Positions 47,621 through 63,200 are shown, counted from the stretch's first letter. The stretch: 64,000 nucleotides of DNA from Argentina anserina (GCF_933775445.1 NW_026089464.1:1-64000), one strand, 5' to 3'. Numbers and translations are program-made. The notes: generated by a model from the letters alone, not told the origin.

Positions 47621-50600
47621 CTGATGCGAGTTTCTATTGTATTTGAGAGTTTTGCAAGTGTGGGAGTGTGTTTCTTTCAAACTGAGTATCTTTACATCGT
47701 TTGCGTATCTTTACTATTCCAATTGTGTATCTTTACATCGTTTGCGTATCTTTACTATTCCAATTGTGTATCTTTTCATTTCTCGTTTCAGTATCTTTCT
47801 GTAAGGCTTTCTGATGCGAGTTTCTATTGAATTTGAGAGTTTTGCAAGTGTGGGAGTGTGTTTCCTTCAAACTGAGTATCTTTACATCGTTTGCGTATGT
47901 TTACTATTCTAATTGTGTATCTTTACATCGTTTGCGTATCTTTACTATTCCAATTGTGTATCTTTTCATTTCTCGTTTAAGTATCTTTCTGTAAGGCTTT
48001 CTGATGCGAGTTTCTATTGAATTTGAGAGTTTTGCAAGTGTGGGAGTGTGTTTCCTTCAAACTGAGTATCTTTACATCGTTTGCGTATGTTTACTATTCC
48101 AATTGTGTATCTTTACATCGTTTGCGTATCTTTACTATTCCAATTGTGTATCTTTTCATTTCTCGTTTGAGTATCTTTCTGTACGGCTTCTGATGCGAGT
48201 TTCTATTGTATTTGAGAGTTTTGCAAGTGTGGGAGTGTGTTTCTTTCAAACTGAGTATCTTTACATCGTTTGCGTATCTTTACTATTCCAATTGTGTATC
48301 TTTTCATTTCTCGTTTGAGTATCTTTCTGTAAGGCTTCTGATGCGAGTTTCTATTGTATTTGAGAGTTTTGCAAGTGTGGGAGTGTGTTTCTTTCAGTCT
48401 GAGTATCTTTACATCGTTTGCGTATCTTTACTATTCCAATTGTGTATCTTTTCATTTCTCGTTTGAGTATCTTTCTGTAAGGCTTTCTGATGCGAGTTTC
48501 TATTGAATTTGAGAGTTTTGCAAGTGTGGGAGTGTGTTTCCTTCAAACTGAGTATCTTTACATCGTTTGCGTATGTTTACTATTCCAATTGTGTATCTTT
48601 ACATCGTTTGCGTATCTTTACTATTCCAATTGTGTATCTTTACATTTCTCGTTTGAGTATCTTTCTGTAAGGCTTCTGATGCGAGTTTCTATTGTATTTG
48701 AGAGTTTTGCAAGTGTGGGAGTGTGTTTCTTTCAAACTGAGTATCTTTACATCGTTTGCGTATCTTTACTATTCCAATTGTGTATCTTTTCATTTCTCGA
48801 TTGAGTATCTTTCTGTAAGGCTTCTGATGCGAGTTTCTATTGTATTTGAGAGTTTTGCAAGTGTGGGAGTGTGTTTCTTTCAAACTGAGTATCTTTACAT
48901 CGTTTGCGTATCTTTACTATTCCAATTGTGTATCTTTTCATTTCTCGTTTGAGTATCTTTCTGTAAGGCTTCTGATGCGAGTTTCTATTGTATTTGAGAG
49001 TTTTGCAAGTGTGGGAGTGTGTTTCTTTCAATCTGAGTATCTTTACATCGTTTGCGTATCTTTACTATTCCAATTGTGTATCTTTTCATTTCTCGTTTGA
49101 GTATCTTTCTGTAAGGCTTTCTGATGCGAGTTTCTATTGAATTTGAGAGTTTTGCAAGTGTGGGAGTGTGTTTCTTTCAAACTGAGTATCTTTACATCGT
49201 TTGCGTATCTTTACTATTCCAATTGTGTATCTTTTCATTTCTCGTTTGAGTATCTTTCTGTAAGGCTTCTGATGCGAGTTTCTATTGTATTTGAGAGTTT
49301 TGCAAGTGTGGGAGTGTGTTTCTTTCAAACTGAGTATCTTTACATCGTTTGCGTATCTTTACTATTCCAATTGTGTATCTTTTCATTTCTCGTTTGAATA
49401 TCTTTCTGTAAGGCTTTCTGATGCGAGTTTCTATTGAGTTTGAGAGTTTTGCAAGTGTGGGAGTGTGTTTCTTTCAAACTGAGTATCTTTACATCGTTTG
49501 CGTATCTTTACTATTCCAATTGTGTATCTTTACATCGTTTACGTATCTTTAGTATTCCAATTGTGTATCTTTTCATTTCTCGTTTGAGTATCTTTCTGTA
49601 AGGCTTTCTGATGCGAGTTTCTATTGAATTTGAGAGTTTTGCAAGTGTGGGAGTGTGTTTCTTTCAAACTGAGTATCTTTACATCGTTTGCGTATGTTTA
49701 CTATTCCAATTGTGTATCTTTACATCGTTTGCGTATCTTTACTATTCCAGTTGTGTATCTTTTCATTTCTCGTTTGAGTATCTTTCTGTAAGGCTTCTGA
49801 TGCGAGTTTCTATTATATTTGAGAGTTTTGCAAGTGTGGGAGTGTGTTTCTTTCAAACTGAGTATCTTTACATCGTTTGCGTATCTTTACTATTCCAATT
49901 GTTTATCTTTTCATTTCTCGTTTGAGTATCTTTCTGTAAGGCTTCTGATGCGAGTTTCTATTGTATTTGAGAGTTTTGCAAGTGTGGGAGTGTGTTTCTT
50001 TCAATCTGAGTATCTTTACATCGTTTGCGTATCTTTACTATTCCAATTGTATATCTTTTCATTTCTCGTTTGAGTATCTTTCTGTAAGGCTTTCTGGTGC
50101 GAGTTTATATTGAATTTGAGAGTTTTGCAAGTGTGGGAGTGTGTTTCTTTCAAACTGAGTATCTTTACATCGTTTGCGTATCTTTACTATTCCAATTGTG
50201 TATCTTTACATCGTTTGCGTATCTTTACTATTCCAATTGTGTATCTTTTCATTTCTCGTTTAAGTATCTTTCTGTAAGGCTTTCTGATGCGAGTTTCTAT
50301 TGAATTTGAGAGTTTTGCAAGTGTGGGAGTGTGTTTCTTTCAAACTGAGTATCTTTACATCGTTTGCGTATGTTTACTATTCCAATTGTGTATCTTTACA
50401 TCGTTTGCGTATCTTTACTATTCCAATTGTGTATCTTTTCATTTCTCGTTTGAGTATCTTTCTGTACGGCTTCTGATGCGAGTTTCTATTGTATTTGAGA
50501 GTTTTGCAAGTGTGGGAGTGTGTTTCTTTCAAACTGAGTATCTTTACATCGTTTGCGTATCTTTACTATTCCAATTGTGTATCTTTACATCGTTTGCGTA

Positions 50601-53600
50601 TCTTTACTATTCCAATTGTGTATCTTTTCATTTCTCGTTTAAGTATCTTTCTGTAAGGCTTTCTGATGCGAGTTTCTATTGAATTTGAGAGTTTTGCAAG
50701 TGTGGGAGTGTGTTTCCTTCAAACTGAGTATCTTTACATCGTTTGCGTATGTTTACTATTCTAATTGTGTATCTTTACATCGTTTGCGTATCTTTACTAT
50801 TCCAATTGTGTATCTTTTCATTTCTCGTTTAAGTATCTTTCTGTAAGGCTTTCTGATGCGAGTTTCTATTGAATTTGAGAGTTTTGCAAGTGTGGGAGTG
50901 TGTTTCCTTCAAACTGAGTATCTTTACATCGTTTGCGTATGTTTACTATTCCAATTGTGTATCTTTACATCGTTTGCGTATCTTTACTATTCCAATTGTG
51001 TATCTTTTCATTTCTCGTTTGAGTATCTTTCTGTACGGCTTCTGATGCGAGTTTCTATTGTATTTGAGAGTTTTGCAAGTGTGGGAGTGTGTTTCTTTCA
51101 AACTGAGTATCTTTACATCGTTTGCGTATCTTTACTATTCCAATTGTGTATCTTTTCATTTCTCGTTTGAGTATCTTTCTGTAAGGCTTCTGATGCGAGT
51201 TTCTATTGTATTTGAGAGTTTTGCAAGTGTGGGAGTGTGTTTCTTTCAATCTGAGTATCTTTACATCGTTTGCGTATCTTTACTATTCCAATTGTGTATC
51301 TTTTCATTTCTCGTTTGAGTATCTTTCTGTAAGGCTTCTGATGCGAGTTTCTACTGTATTTGAGAGTTTTGCAAGTGTGGGAGTGTGTTTCTTTCAGTCT
51401 GAGTATCTTTACATCGTTTGCGTATCTTTACTATTCCAATTGTGTATCTTTTCATTTCTCGTTTGAGTATCTTTCTGTAAGGCTTTCTGATGCGAGTTTC
51501 TATTGAATTTGAGAGTTTTGCAAGTGTGGGAGTGTGTTTCCTTCAAACTGAGTATCTTTACATCGTTTGCGTATGTTTACTATTCCAATTGTGTATCTTT
51601 ACATCGTTTGCGTATCTTTACTATTCCAATTGTGTATCTTTACATTTCTCGTTTGAGTATCTTTCTGTAAGGCTTCTGATGCGAGTTTCTATTGTATTTG
51701 AGAGTTTTGCAAGTGTGGGAGTGTGTTTCTTTCAAACTGAGTATCTTTACATCGTTTGCGTATCTTTACTATTCCAATTGTGTATCTTTTCATTTCTCGT
51801 TTGAGTATCTTTCTGTAAGGCTTCTGATGCGAGTTTCTATTGTATTTGAGAGTTTTGCAAGTGTGGGAGTGTGTTTCTTTCAAACTGAGTATCTTTACAT
51901 CGTTTGCGTATCTTTACTATTCCAATTGTGTATCTTTTCATTTCTCGTTTGAGTATCTTTCTGTAAGGCTTCTGATGCGAGTTTCTATTGTATTTGAGAG
52001 TTTTGCAAGTGTGGGAGTGTGTTTCTTTCAATCTGAGTATCTTTACATCGTTTGCGTATCTTTACTATTCCAATTGTGTATCTTTTCATTTCTCGTTTGA
52101 GTATCTTTCTGTAAGGCTTTCTGATGCGAGTTTCTATTGAATTTGAGAGTTTTGCAAGTGTGGGAGTGTGTTTCTTTCAAACTGAGTATCTTTACATCGT
52201 TTGCGTATCTTTACTATTCCAATTGTGTATCTTTTCATTTCTCGTTTGAGTATCTTTCTGTAAGGCTTCTGATGCGAGTTTCTATTGTATTTGAGAGTTT
52301 TGCAAGTGTGGGAGTGTGTTTCTTTCAAACTGAGTATCTTTACATCGTTTGCGTATCTTTACTATTCCAATTGTGTATCTTTTCATTTCTCGTTTGAATA
52401 TCTTTCTGTAAGGCTTTCTGATGCGAGTTTCTATTGAGTTTGAGAGTTTTGCAAGTGTGGGAGTGTGTTTCTTTCAAACTGAGTATCTTTACATCGTTTG
52501 CGTATCTTTACTATTCCAATTGTGTATCTTTACATCGTTTACGTATCTTTAGTATTCCAATTGTGTATCTTTTCATTTCTCGTTTGAGTATCTTTCTGTA
52601 AGGCTTTCTGATGCGAGTTTCTATTGAATTTGAGAGTTTTGCAAGTGTGGGAGTGTGTTTCTTTCAAACTGAGTATCTTTACATCGTTTGCGTATGTTTA
52701 CTATTCCAATTGTGTATCTTTACATCGTTTGCGTATCTTTACTATTCCAGTTGTGTATCTTTTCATTTCTCGTTTGAGTATCTTTCTGTAAGGCTTCTGA
52801 TGCGAGTTTCTATTATATTTGAGAGTTTTGCAAGTGTGGGAGTGTGTTTCTTTCAAACTGAGTATCTTTACATCGTTTGCGTATCTTTACTATTCCAATT
52901 GTTTATCTTTTCATTTCTCGTTTGAGTATCTTTCTGTAAGGCTTCTGATGCGAGTTTCTATTGTATTTGAGAGTTTTGCAAGTGTGGGAGTGTGTTTCTT
53001 TCAATCTGAGTATCTTTACATCGTTTGCGTATCTTTACTATTCCAATTGTATATCTTTTCATTTCTCGTTTGAGTATCTTTCTGTAAGGCTTTCTGGTGC
53101 GAGTTTATATTGAATTTGAGAGTTTTGCAAGTGTGGGAGTGTGTTTCTTTCAAACTGAGTATCTTTACATCGTTTGCGTATCTTTACTATTCCAATTGTG
53201 TATCTTTACATCGTTTGCGTATCTTTACTATTCCAATTGTGTATCTTTTCATTTCTCGTTTAAGTATCTTTCTGTAAGGCTTTCTGATGCGAGTTTCTAT
53301 TGTATTTGAGAGTTTTGCAAGTGTGGGAGTGTGTTTCTTTCAAACTGAGTATCTTTACATCGTTTGCGTATGTTTACTATTCCAATTGTGTATCTTTACA
53401 TCGTTTGCGTATCTTTACTATTCCAATTGTGTATCTTTTCATTTCTCGTTTGAGTATCTTTCTGTACGGCTTCTGATGCGAGTTTCTATTGTATTTGAGA
53501 GTTTTGCAAGTGTGGGAGTGTGTTTCTTTCAATCTGAGTATCTTTACATCGTTTGCGTATCTTTACTATTCCAATTGTGTATCTTTTCATTTCTCGTTTG

Positions 53601-56600
53601 AGTATCTTTCTGTAAGGCTTTCTGATGCGAGTTTCTATTGAATTTGAGATTTTTGCAAGTGTGGGAGTGTGTTTCTTTCAAACTGAGTATCTTTACATCG
53701 TTTGCGTATCTTTACTATTCCAATTGTGTATCTTTTCATTTCTCGTTTGAGTATCTTTCTGTAAGGCTTCTGATGCGAGTTTCTATTGTATTTGAGAGTT
53801 TTGCAAGTGTGGGAGTGTGTTTCTTTCAAACTGAGTATCTTTACATCGTTTGCGTATCTTTACTATTCCAATTGTGTATCTTTTCATTTCTCGTTTGAGT
53901 ATCTTTCTGTAAGGCTTCTGATGCGAGTTTCTATTGTATTTGAGAGTTTTGCAAGTGTGGGAGTGTGTTTCTTTCAAACTGAGTATCTTTACATCGTTTG
54001 CGTATCTTTACTATTCCAATTGTGTATCTTTACATCGTTTGCGTATCTTTACTATTCCAATTGTGTATCTTTTCATTTCTCGTTTAAGTATCTTTCTGTA
54101 ACGCTTTCTGATGCGAGTTTCTATTGAATTTGAGAGTTTTGCAAGTGTGGGAGTGTGTTTCTTTCAAACTGAGTATCTTTACATCGTTTGCGTATCTTTA
54201 CTATTCCAATTGTGTATCTTTCCATCGTTTGCGTATCTTTACTATTCCAATTGTGTATCTTTTCATTTCTCGTTTGAGTATCTTTCTGTAAGGCTTCTGA
54301 TGCGAGTTTCTATTGTATTTGAGAGTTTTGCAAGTGTGGGAGTGTGTTTCTTTCAAACTGAGTATCTTTACATCGTTTGCGTATCTTTACTATTCCAATT
54401 GTGTATCTTTTCATTTCTCGTTTGAGTATCTTTCTGTAAGGCTTCTGATGCGAGTTTCTATTGTATTTGAGAGTTTTGCAAGTGTGGGAGTGTGTTTCTT
54501 TCAAACTGAGTATCTTTACATCGTTTGCGTATCTTTACTATTCCAATTGTGTATCTTTACATCGTTTGCGTATCTTTACTATTCCAATTGTGTATCTTTT
54601 CATTTCTCGTTTAAGTATCTTTCTGTAAGGCTTTCTGATGCGAGTTTCTATTGAATTTGAGAGTTTTGCAAGTGTGGGAGTGTGTTTCCTTCAAACTGAG
54701 TATCTTTACATCGTTTGCGTATGTTTACTATTCTAATTGTGTATCTTTACATCGTTTGCGTATCTTTACTATTCCAATTGTGTATCTTTTCATTTCTCGT
54801 TTAAGTATCTTTCTGTAAGGCTTTCTGATGCGAGTTTCTATTGAATTTGAGAGTTTTGCAAGTGTGGGAGTGTGTTTCCTTCAAACTGAGTATCTTTACA
54901 TCGTTTGCGTATGTTTACTATTCCAATTGTGTATCTTTACATCGTTTGCGTATCTTTACTATTCCAATTGTGTATCTTTTCATTTCTCGTTTGAGTATCT
55001 TTCTGTACGGCTTCTGATGCGAGTTTCTATTGTATTTGAGAGTTTTGCAAGTGTGGGAGTGTGTTTCTTTCAAACTGAGTATCTTTACATCGTTTGCGTA
55101 TCTTTACTATTCCAATTGTGTATCTTTTCATTTCTCGTTTGAGTATCTTTCTGTAAGGCTTCTGATGCGAGTTTCTATTGTATTTGAGAGTTTTGCAAGT
55201 GTGGGAGTGTGTTTCTTTCAGTCTGAGTATCTTTACATCGTTTGCGTATCTTTACTATTCCAATTGTGTATCTTTTCATTTCTCGTTTGAGTATCTTTCT
55301 ATAAGGCTTTCTGATGCGAGTTTCTATTGAATTTGAGAGTTTTGCAAGTGTGGGAGTGTGTTTCCTTCAAACTGAGTATCTTTACATCGTTTGCGTATGT
55401 TTACTATTCCAATTGTGTATCTTTACATCGTTTGCGTATCTTTACTATTCCAATTGTGTATCTTTTCATTTCTCGTTTGAGTATCTTTCTGTAAGGCTTC
55501 TGATGCGAGTTTCTATTGTATTTGAGAGTTTTGCAAGTGTGGGAGTGTGTTTCTTTCAAACTGAGTATCTTTACATCGTTTGCGTATCTTTACTATTCCA
55601 ATTGTGTATCTTTTCATTTCTCGTTTGAGTATCTTTCTGTAAGGCTTCTGATGCGAGTTTCTATTGTATTTGAGAGTTTTGCAAGTGTGGGAGTGTGTTT
55701 CTTTCAAACTGAGTATCTTTACATCGTTTGCGTATCTTTACTATTCCAATTGTGTATCTTTTCATTTCTCGTTTGAGTATCTTTCTGTAAGGCTTCTGAT
55801 GCGAGTTTCTATTGTATTTGAGAGTTTTGCAAGTGTGGGAGTGTGTTTCTTTCAATCTGAGTATCTTTACATCGTTTGCGTATCTTTACTATTCCAATTG
55901 TGTATCTTTTCATTTCTCGTTTGAGTATCTTTCTGTAAGGCTTTCTGATGCGAGTTTCTATTGAATTTGAGAGTTTTGCAAGTGTGGGAGTGTGTTTCTT
56001 TCAAACTGAGTATCTTTACATCGTTTGCGTATCTTTACTATTCCAATTGTGTATCTTTTCATTTCTCGTTTGAGTATCTTTCTGTAAGGCTTCTGATGCG
56101 AGTTTCTATTGTATTTGAGAGTTTTGCAAGTGTGGGAGTGTGTTTCTTTCAAACTGAGTATCTTTACATCGTTTGCGTATCTTTACTATTCCAATTGTGT
56201 ATCTTTTCATTTCTCGTTTGAATATCTTTCTGTAAGGCTTTCTGATGCGAGTTTCTATTGAGTTTGAGAGTTTTGCAAGTGTGGGAGTGTGTTTCTTTCA
56301 AACTGAGTATCTTTACATCGTTTGCGTATCTTTACTATTCCAATTGTGTATCTTTACATCGTTTACGTATCTTTAGTATTCCAATTGTGTATCTTTTCAT
56401 TTCTCGTTTGAGTATCTTTCTGTAAGGCTTTCTGATGCGAGTTTCTATTGAATTTGAGAGTTTTGCAAGTGTGGGAGTGTGTTTCTTTCAAACTGAGTAT
56501 CTTTACATCGTTTGCGTATGTTTACTATTCCAATTGTGTATCTTTACATCGTTTGCGTATCTTTACTATTCCAGTTGTGTATCTTTTCATTTCTCGTTTG

Positions 56601-57296
56601 AGTATCTTTCTGTAAGGCTTCTGATGCGAGTTTCTATTATATTTGAGAGTTTTGCAAGTGTGGGAGTGTGTTTCTTTCAAACTGAGTATCTTTACATCGT
56701 TTGCGTATCTTTACTATTCCAATTGTTTATCTTTTCATTTCTCGTTTGAGTATCTTTCTGTAAGGCTTCTGATGCGAGTTTCTATTGTATTTGAGAGTTT
56801 TGCAAGTGTGGGAGTGTGTTTCTTTCAATCTGAGTATCTTTACATCGTTTGCGTATCTTTACTATTCCAATTGTATATCTTTTCATTTCTCGTTTGAGTA
56901 TCTTTCTGTAAGGCTTTCTGGTGCGAGTTTATATTGAATTTGAGAGTTTTGCAAGTGTGGGAGTGTGTTTCTTTCAAACTGAGTATCTTTACATCGTTTG
57001 CGTATCTTTACTATTCCAATTGTGTATCTTTACATCGTTTGCGTATCTTTACTATTCCAATTGTGTATCTTTTCATTTCTCGTTTATGTATCTTTCTGTA
57101 AGGCTTTCTGATGCGAGTTTCTATTGAATTTGAGAGTTTTGCAAGTGTGGGAGTGTGTTTCTTTCAAACTGAGTATCTTTACATCGTTTGCGTATGTTTA
57201 CTATTCCAATTGTGTATCTTTACATCGTTTGCGTATCTTTACTATTCCAATTGTGTATCTTTTCATTTCTCGTTCGAGTATCTTTCTGTACGGCTT
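46946..57296 (+). repeat. 3.5-kb segmental duplication, offset 6824 bp
   Basis: Monomers from 46946 to about 50472 recur in the same order and with the same private variants from 53770 to about 57296. Examples are TTCCATCG, CAGTCTGAG, CTATTATATTTG, TTGTTTATC and GGTGCGAG. The same core is also present, offset by 3000, at 51338-53472. Nested offsets imply at least two successive block duplications. Confidence 0.8.
48338..53472 (+). repeat. 2.1-kb segmental duplication, offset 3000 bp
   Basis: The segment 48338-50472 recurs at 51338-53472 with very few differences (for example GAATTTG versus GTATTTG near 50302/53302). Left of it the offset becomes 2852, because the second copy has one additional 148-bp monomer (51190-51337). 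Confidence 0.8.
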
Positions 57297-60200
57297 CTGA
57301 TGCGAGTTTCTATTGTATTTGAGAGTTTTGCAAGTGTGGGAGTGTGTTTCTTTCAATCTGAGTATCTTTACATCGTTTGCGTATCTTTACTATTCCAATT
57401 GTGTATCTTTTCATTTCTCGTTTGAGTATCTTTCTGTAAGGCTTTCTGATGCGAGTTTCTATTGAATTTGAGATTTTTGCAAGTGTGGGAGTGTGTTTCT
57501 TTCAAACTGAGTATCTTTACATCGTTTGCGTATCTTTACTATTCCAATTGTGTATCTTTTCATTTCTCGTTTGAGTATCTTTCTGTAAGGCTTCTGATGC
57601 GAGTTTCTATTGTATTTGAGAGTTTTGCAAGTGTGGAAGTATGTTTCTTTCAAACTGAGTATCTTTACATCGTTTGCGTATCTTTACTATTCCAATTGTG
57701 TATCTTTTCATTTCTCGTTTGAGTATCTTTCTGTAAGGCTTCTGATGCGAGTTTCTATTGTATTTGAGAGTTTTGCAAGTGTGGGAGTGTGTTTCTTTCA
57801 AACTGAGTATCTTTACATCGTTTGCGTATCTTTACTATTCCAATTGTGTATCTTTTCATTTCTCGTTTGAGTATCTTTCTGTAAGGCTTCTGATGCGAGT
57901 TTCTATTGAATTTAAGAGTTTTGCAAGTGTGGGAGTGTGTTTCCTTCAAACTGAGTATCTTTACATCGTTTGCGTATGTTTACTATTCCAATTGTGTATC
58001 TTTACATCGTTTGCGTATCTTTACTATTCCAATTGTGTATCTTTTCATTTCTCGTTTGAGTATCTTTCTGTACGGCTTCTGATGCGAGTTTCTATTGTAT
58101 TTGAGAGTTTTGCAAGTGTGGGAGTGTGTTTCTTTCAAACTGAGTATCTTTACATCGTTTGCGTATCTTTACTATTCCAATTGTGTATCTTTTCATTTCT
58201 CGTTTGAGTATCTTTCTGTAAGGCTTCTGATGCGAGTTTCTATTGTATTTGAGAGTTTTGCAAGTGTGGGAGTGTGTTTCTTTCAAACTGAGTATCTTTA
58301 CATCGTTTGCGTATCTTTACTATTCCAATTGTGTATCTTTTCATTTCTCGTTTGAGTATCTTTCTGTAAGGCTTCTGATGCGAGTTTCTATTGTATTTGA
58401 GAGTTTTGCAAGTGTGGGAGTGTGTTTCTTTCAATCTGAGTATCTTTACATCGTTTGCGTATCTTTACTATTCCAATTGTGTATCTTTTCATTTCTCGTT
58501 TGAGTATCTTTCTGTAAGGCTTTCTGATGCGAGTTTCTATTGAATTTGAGAGTTTTGCAAGTGTGGGAGTGTGTTTCTTTCAAACTGAGTATCTTTACAT
58601 CGTTTGCGTATCTTTACTATTCCAATTGTGTATCTTTTCATTTCTCGTTTGAGTATCTTTCTGTAAGGCTTCTGATGCGAGTTTCTATTGTATTTGAGAG
58701 TTTTGCAAGTGTGGGAGTGTGTTTCTTTCAAACTGAGTATCTTTACATCGTTTGCGTATCTTTACTATTCCAATTGTGTATCTTTTCATTTCTCGTTTGA
58801 ATATCTTTCTGTAAGGCTTTCTGATGCGAGTTTCTATTGAGTTTGAGAGTTTTGCAAGTGTGGGAGTGTGTTTCTTTCAAACTGAGTATCTTTACATCGT
58901 TTGCGTATCTTTACTATTCCAATTGTGTATCTTTACATCGTTTACGTATCTTTAGTATTCCAATTGTGTATCTTTTCATTTCTCGTTTGAGTATCTTTCT
59001 GTAAGGCTTTCTGATGCGAGTTTCTATTGAATTTGAGAGTTTTGCAAGTGTGGGAGTGTGTTTCTTTCAAACTGAGTATCTTTACATCGTTTGCGTATGT
59101 TTACTATTCCAATTGTGTATCTTTACATCGTTTGCGTATCTTTACTATTCCAGTTGTGTATCTTTTCATTTCTCGTTTGAGTATCTTTCTGTAAGGCTTC
59201 TGATGCGAGTTTCTATTATATTTGAGAGTTTTGCAAGTGTGGGAGTGTGTTTCTTTCAAACTGAGTATCTTTACATCGTTTGCGTATCTTTACTATTCCA
59301 ATTGTTTATCTTTTCATTTCTCGTTTGAGTATCTTTCTGTAAGGCTTCTGATGCGAGTTTCTATTGTATTTGAGAGTTTTGCAAGTGTGGGAGTGTGTTT
59401 CTTTCAATCTGAGTATCTTTACATCGTTTGCGTATCTTTACTATTCCAATTGTATATCTTTTCATTTCTCGTTTGAGTATCTTTCTGTAAGGCTTTCTGG
59501 TGCGAGTTTATATTGAATTTGAGAGTTTTGCAAGTGTGGGAGTGTGTTTCTTTCAAACTGAGTATCTTTACATCGTTTGCGTATCTTTACTATTCCAATT
59601 GTGTATCTTTACATCGTTTGCGTATCTTTACTATTCCAATTGTGTATCTTTTCATTTCTCGTTTAAGTATCTTTCTGTAAGGCTTTCTGATGCGAGTTTC
59701 TATTGAATTTGAGAGTTTTGCAAGTGTGGGAGTGTGTTTCTTTCAAACTGAGTATCTTTACATCGTTTGCGTATGTTTACTATTCCAATTGTGTATCTTT
59801 ACATCGTTTGCGTATCTTTACTATTCCAATTGTGTATCTTTTCATTTCTCGTTCGAGTATCTTTCTGTACGGCTTCTGATGCGAGTTTCTATTGTATTTG
59901 AGAGTTTTGCAAGTGTGGGAGTGTGTTTCTTTCAATCTGAGTATCTTTACATCGTTTGCGTATCTTTACTATTCCAATTGTGTATCTTTTCATTTCTCGT
60001 TTGAGTATCTTTCTGTAAGGCTTTCTGATGCGAGTTTCTATTGAATTTGAGATTTTTGCAAGTGTGGGAGTGTGTTTCTTTCAAACTGAGTATCTTTACA
60101 TCGTTTGCGTATCTTTACTATTCCAATTGTGTATCTTTTCATTTCTCGTTTGAGTATCTTTCTGTAAGGCTTCTGATGCGAGTTTCTATTGTATTTGAGA

Positions 60201-63200
60201 GTTTTGCAAGTGTGGAAGTATGTTTCTTTCAAACTGAGTATCTTTACATCGTTTGCGTATCTTTACTATTCCAATTGTGTATCTTTTCATTTCTCGTTTG
60301 AGTATCTTTCTGTAAGGCTTCTGATGCGAGTTTCTATTGTATTTGAGAGTTTTGCAAGTGTGGGAGTGTGTTTCTTTCAAACTGAGTATCTTTACATCGT
60401 TTGCGTATCTTTACTATTCCAATTGTGTATCTTTTCATTTCTCGTTTGAGTATCTTTCTGTAAGGCTTCTGATGCGAGTTTCTATTGAATTTAAGAGTTT
60501 TGCAAGTGTGGGAGTGTGTTTCCTTCAAACTGAGTATCTTTACATCGTTTGCGTATGTTTACTATTCCAATTGTGTATCTTTACATCGTTTGCGTATCTT
60601 TACTATTCCAATTGTGTATCTTTTCATTTCTCGTTTGAGTATCTTTCTGTACGGCTTCTGATGCGAGTTTCTATTGTATTTGAGAGTTTTGCAAGTGTGG
60701 GAGTGTGTTTCTTTCAAACTGAGTATCTTTACATCGTTTGCGTATCTTTACTATTCCAATTGTGTATCTTTTCATTTCTCGTTTGAGTATCTTTCTGTAA
60801 GGCTTCTGATGCGAGTTTCTATTGTATTTGAGAGTTTTGCAAGTGTGGGAGTGTGTTTCTTTCAAACTGAGTATCTTTACATCGTTTGCGTATCTTTACT
60901 ATTCCAATTGTGTATCTTTTCATTTCTCGTTTGAGTATCTTTCTGTAAGGCTTCTGATGCGAGTTTCTATTGTATTTGAGAGTTTTGCAAGTGTGGGAGT
61001 GTGTTTCTTTCAATCTGAGTATCTTTACATCGTTTGCGTATCTTTACTATTCCAATTGTGTATCTTTTCATTTCTCGTTTGAGTATCTTTCTGTAAGGCT
61101 TTCTGATGCGAGTTTCTATTGAATTTGAGAGTTTTGCAAGTGTGGGAGTGTGTTTCTTTCAAACTGAGTATCTTTACATCGTTTGCGTATCTTTACTATT
61201 CCAATTGTGTATCTTTTCATTTCTCGTTTGAGTATCTTTCTGTAAGGCTTCTGATGCGAGTTTCTATTGTATTTGAGAGTTTTGCAAGTGTGGGAGTGTG
61301 TTTCTTTCAAACTGAGTATCTTTACATCGTTTGCGTATCTTTACTATTCCAATTGTGTATCTTTTCATTTCTCGTTTGAATATCTTTCTGTAAGGCTTTC
61401 TGATGCGAGTTTCTATTGAGTTTGAGAGTTTTGCAAGTGTGGGAGTGTGTTTCTTTCAAACTGAGTATCTTTACATCGTTTGCGTATCTTTACTATTCCA
61501 ATTGTGTATCTTTACATCGTTTACGTATCTTTAGTATTCCAATTGTGTATCTTTTCATTTCTCGTTTGAGTATCTTTCTGTAAGGCTTTCTGATGCGAGT
61601 TTCTATTGAATTTGAGAGTTTTGCAAGTGTGGGAGTGTGTTTCTTTCAAACTGAGTATCTTTACATCGTTTGCGTATGTTTACTATTCCAATTGTGTATC
61701 TTTACATCGTTTGCGTATCTTTACTATTCCAGTTGTGTATCTTTTCATTTCTCGTTTGAGTATCTTTCTGTAAGGCTTCTGATGCGAGTTTCTATTATAT
61801 TTGAGAGTTTTGCAAGTGTGGGAGTGTGTTTCTTTCAAACTGAGTATCTTTACATCGTTTGCGTATCTTTACTATTCCAATTGTTTATCTTTTCATTTCT
61901 CGTTTGAGTATCTTTCTGTAAGGCTTCTGATGCGAGTTTCTATTGTATTTGAGAGTTTTGCAAGTGTGGGAGTGTGTTTCTTTCAATCTGAGTATCTTTA
62001 CATCGTTTGCGTATCTTTACTATTCCAATTGTATATCTTTTCATTTCTCGTTTGAGTATCTTTCTGTAAGGCTTTCTGGTGCGAGTTTATATTGAATTTG
62101 AGAGTTTTGCAAGTGTGGGAGTGTGTTTCTTTCAAACTGAGTATCTTTACATCGTTTGCGTATCTTTACTATTCCAATTGTGTATCTTTACATCGTTTGC
62201 GTATCTTTACTATTCCAATTGTGTATCTTTTCATTTCTCGTTTAAGTATCTTTCTGTAAGGCTTTCTGATGCGAGTTTCTATTGAATTTGAGAGTTTTGC
62301 AAGTGTGGGAGTGTGTTTCTTTCAAACTGAGTATCTTTACATCGTTTGCGTATGTTTACTATTCCAATTGTGTATCTTTACATCGTTTGCGTATCTTTAC
62401 TATTCCAATTGTGTATCTTTTCATTTCTCGTTCGAGTATCTTTCTGTACGGCTTCTGATGCGAGTTTCTATTGTATTTGAGAGTTTTGCAAGTGTGGGAG
62501 TGTGTTTCTTTCAATCTGAGTATCTTTACATCGTTTGCGTATCTTTACTATTCCAATTGTGTATCTTTTCATTTCTCGTTTGAGTATCTTTCTGTAAGGC
62601 TTTCTGATGCGAGTTTCTATTGAATTTGAGATTTTTGCAAGTGTGGGAGTGTGTTTCTTTCAAACTGAGTATCTTTACATCGTTTGCGTATCTTTACTAT
62701 TCCAATTGTGTATCTTTTCATTTCTCGTTTGAGTATCTTTCTGTAAGGCTTCTGATGCGAGTTTCTATTGTATTTGAGAGTTTTGCAAGTGTGGAAGTAT
62801 GTTTCTTTCAAACTGAGTATCTTTACATCGTTTGCGTATCTTTACTATTCCAATTGTGTATCTTTTCATTTCTCGTTTGAGTATCTTTCTGTAAGGCTTC
62901 TGATGCGAGTTTCTATTGTATTTGAGAGTTTTGCAAGTGTGGGAGTGTGTTTCTTTCAAACTGAGTATCTTTACATCGTTTGCGTATCTTTACTATTCCA
63001 ATTGTGTATCTTTTCATTTCTCGTTTGAGTATCTTTCTGTAAGGCTTCTGATGCGAGTTTCTATTGAATTTAAGAGTTTTGCAAGTGTGGGAGTGTGTTT
63101 CCTTCAAACTGAGTATCTTTACATCGTTTGCGTATGTTTACTATTCCAATTGTGTATCTTTACATCGTTTGCGTATCTTTACTATTCCAATTGTGTATCT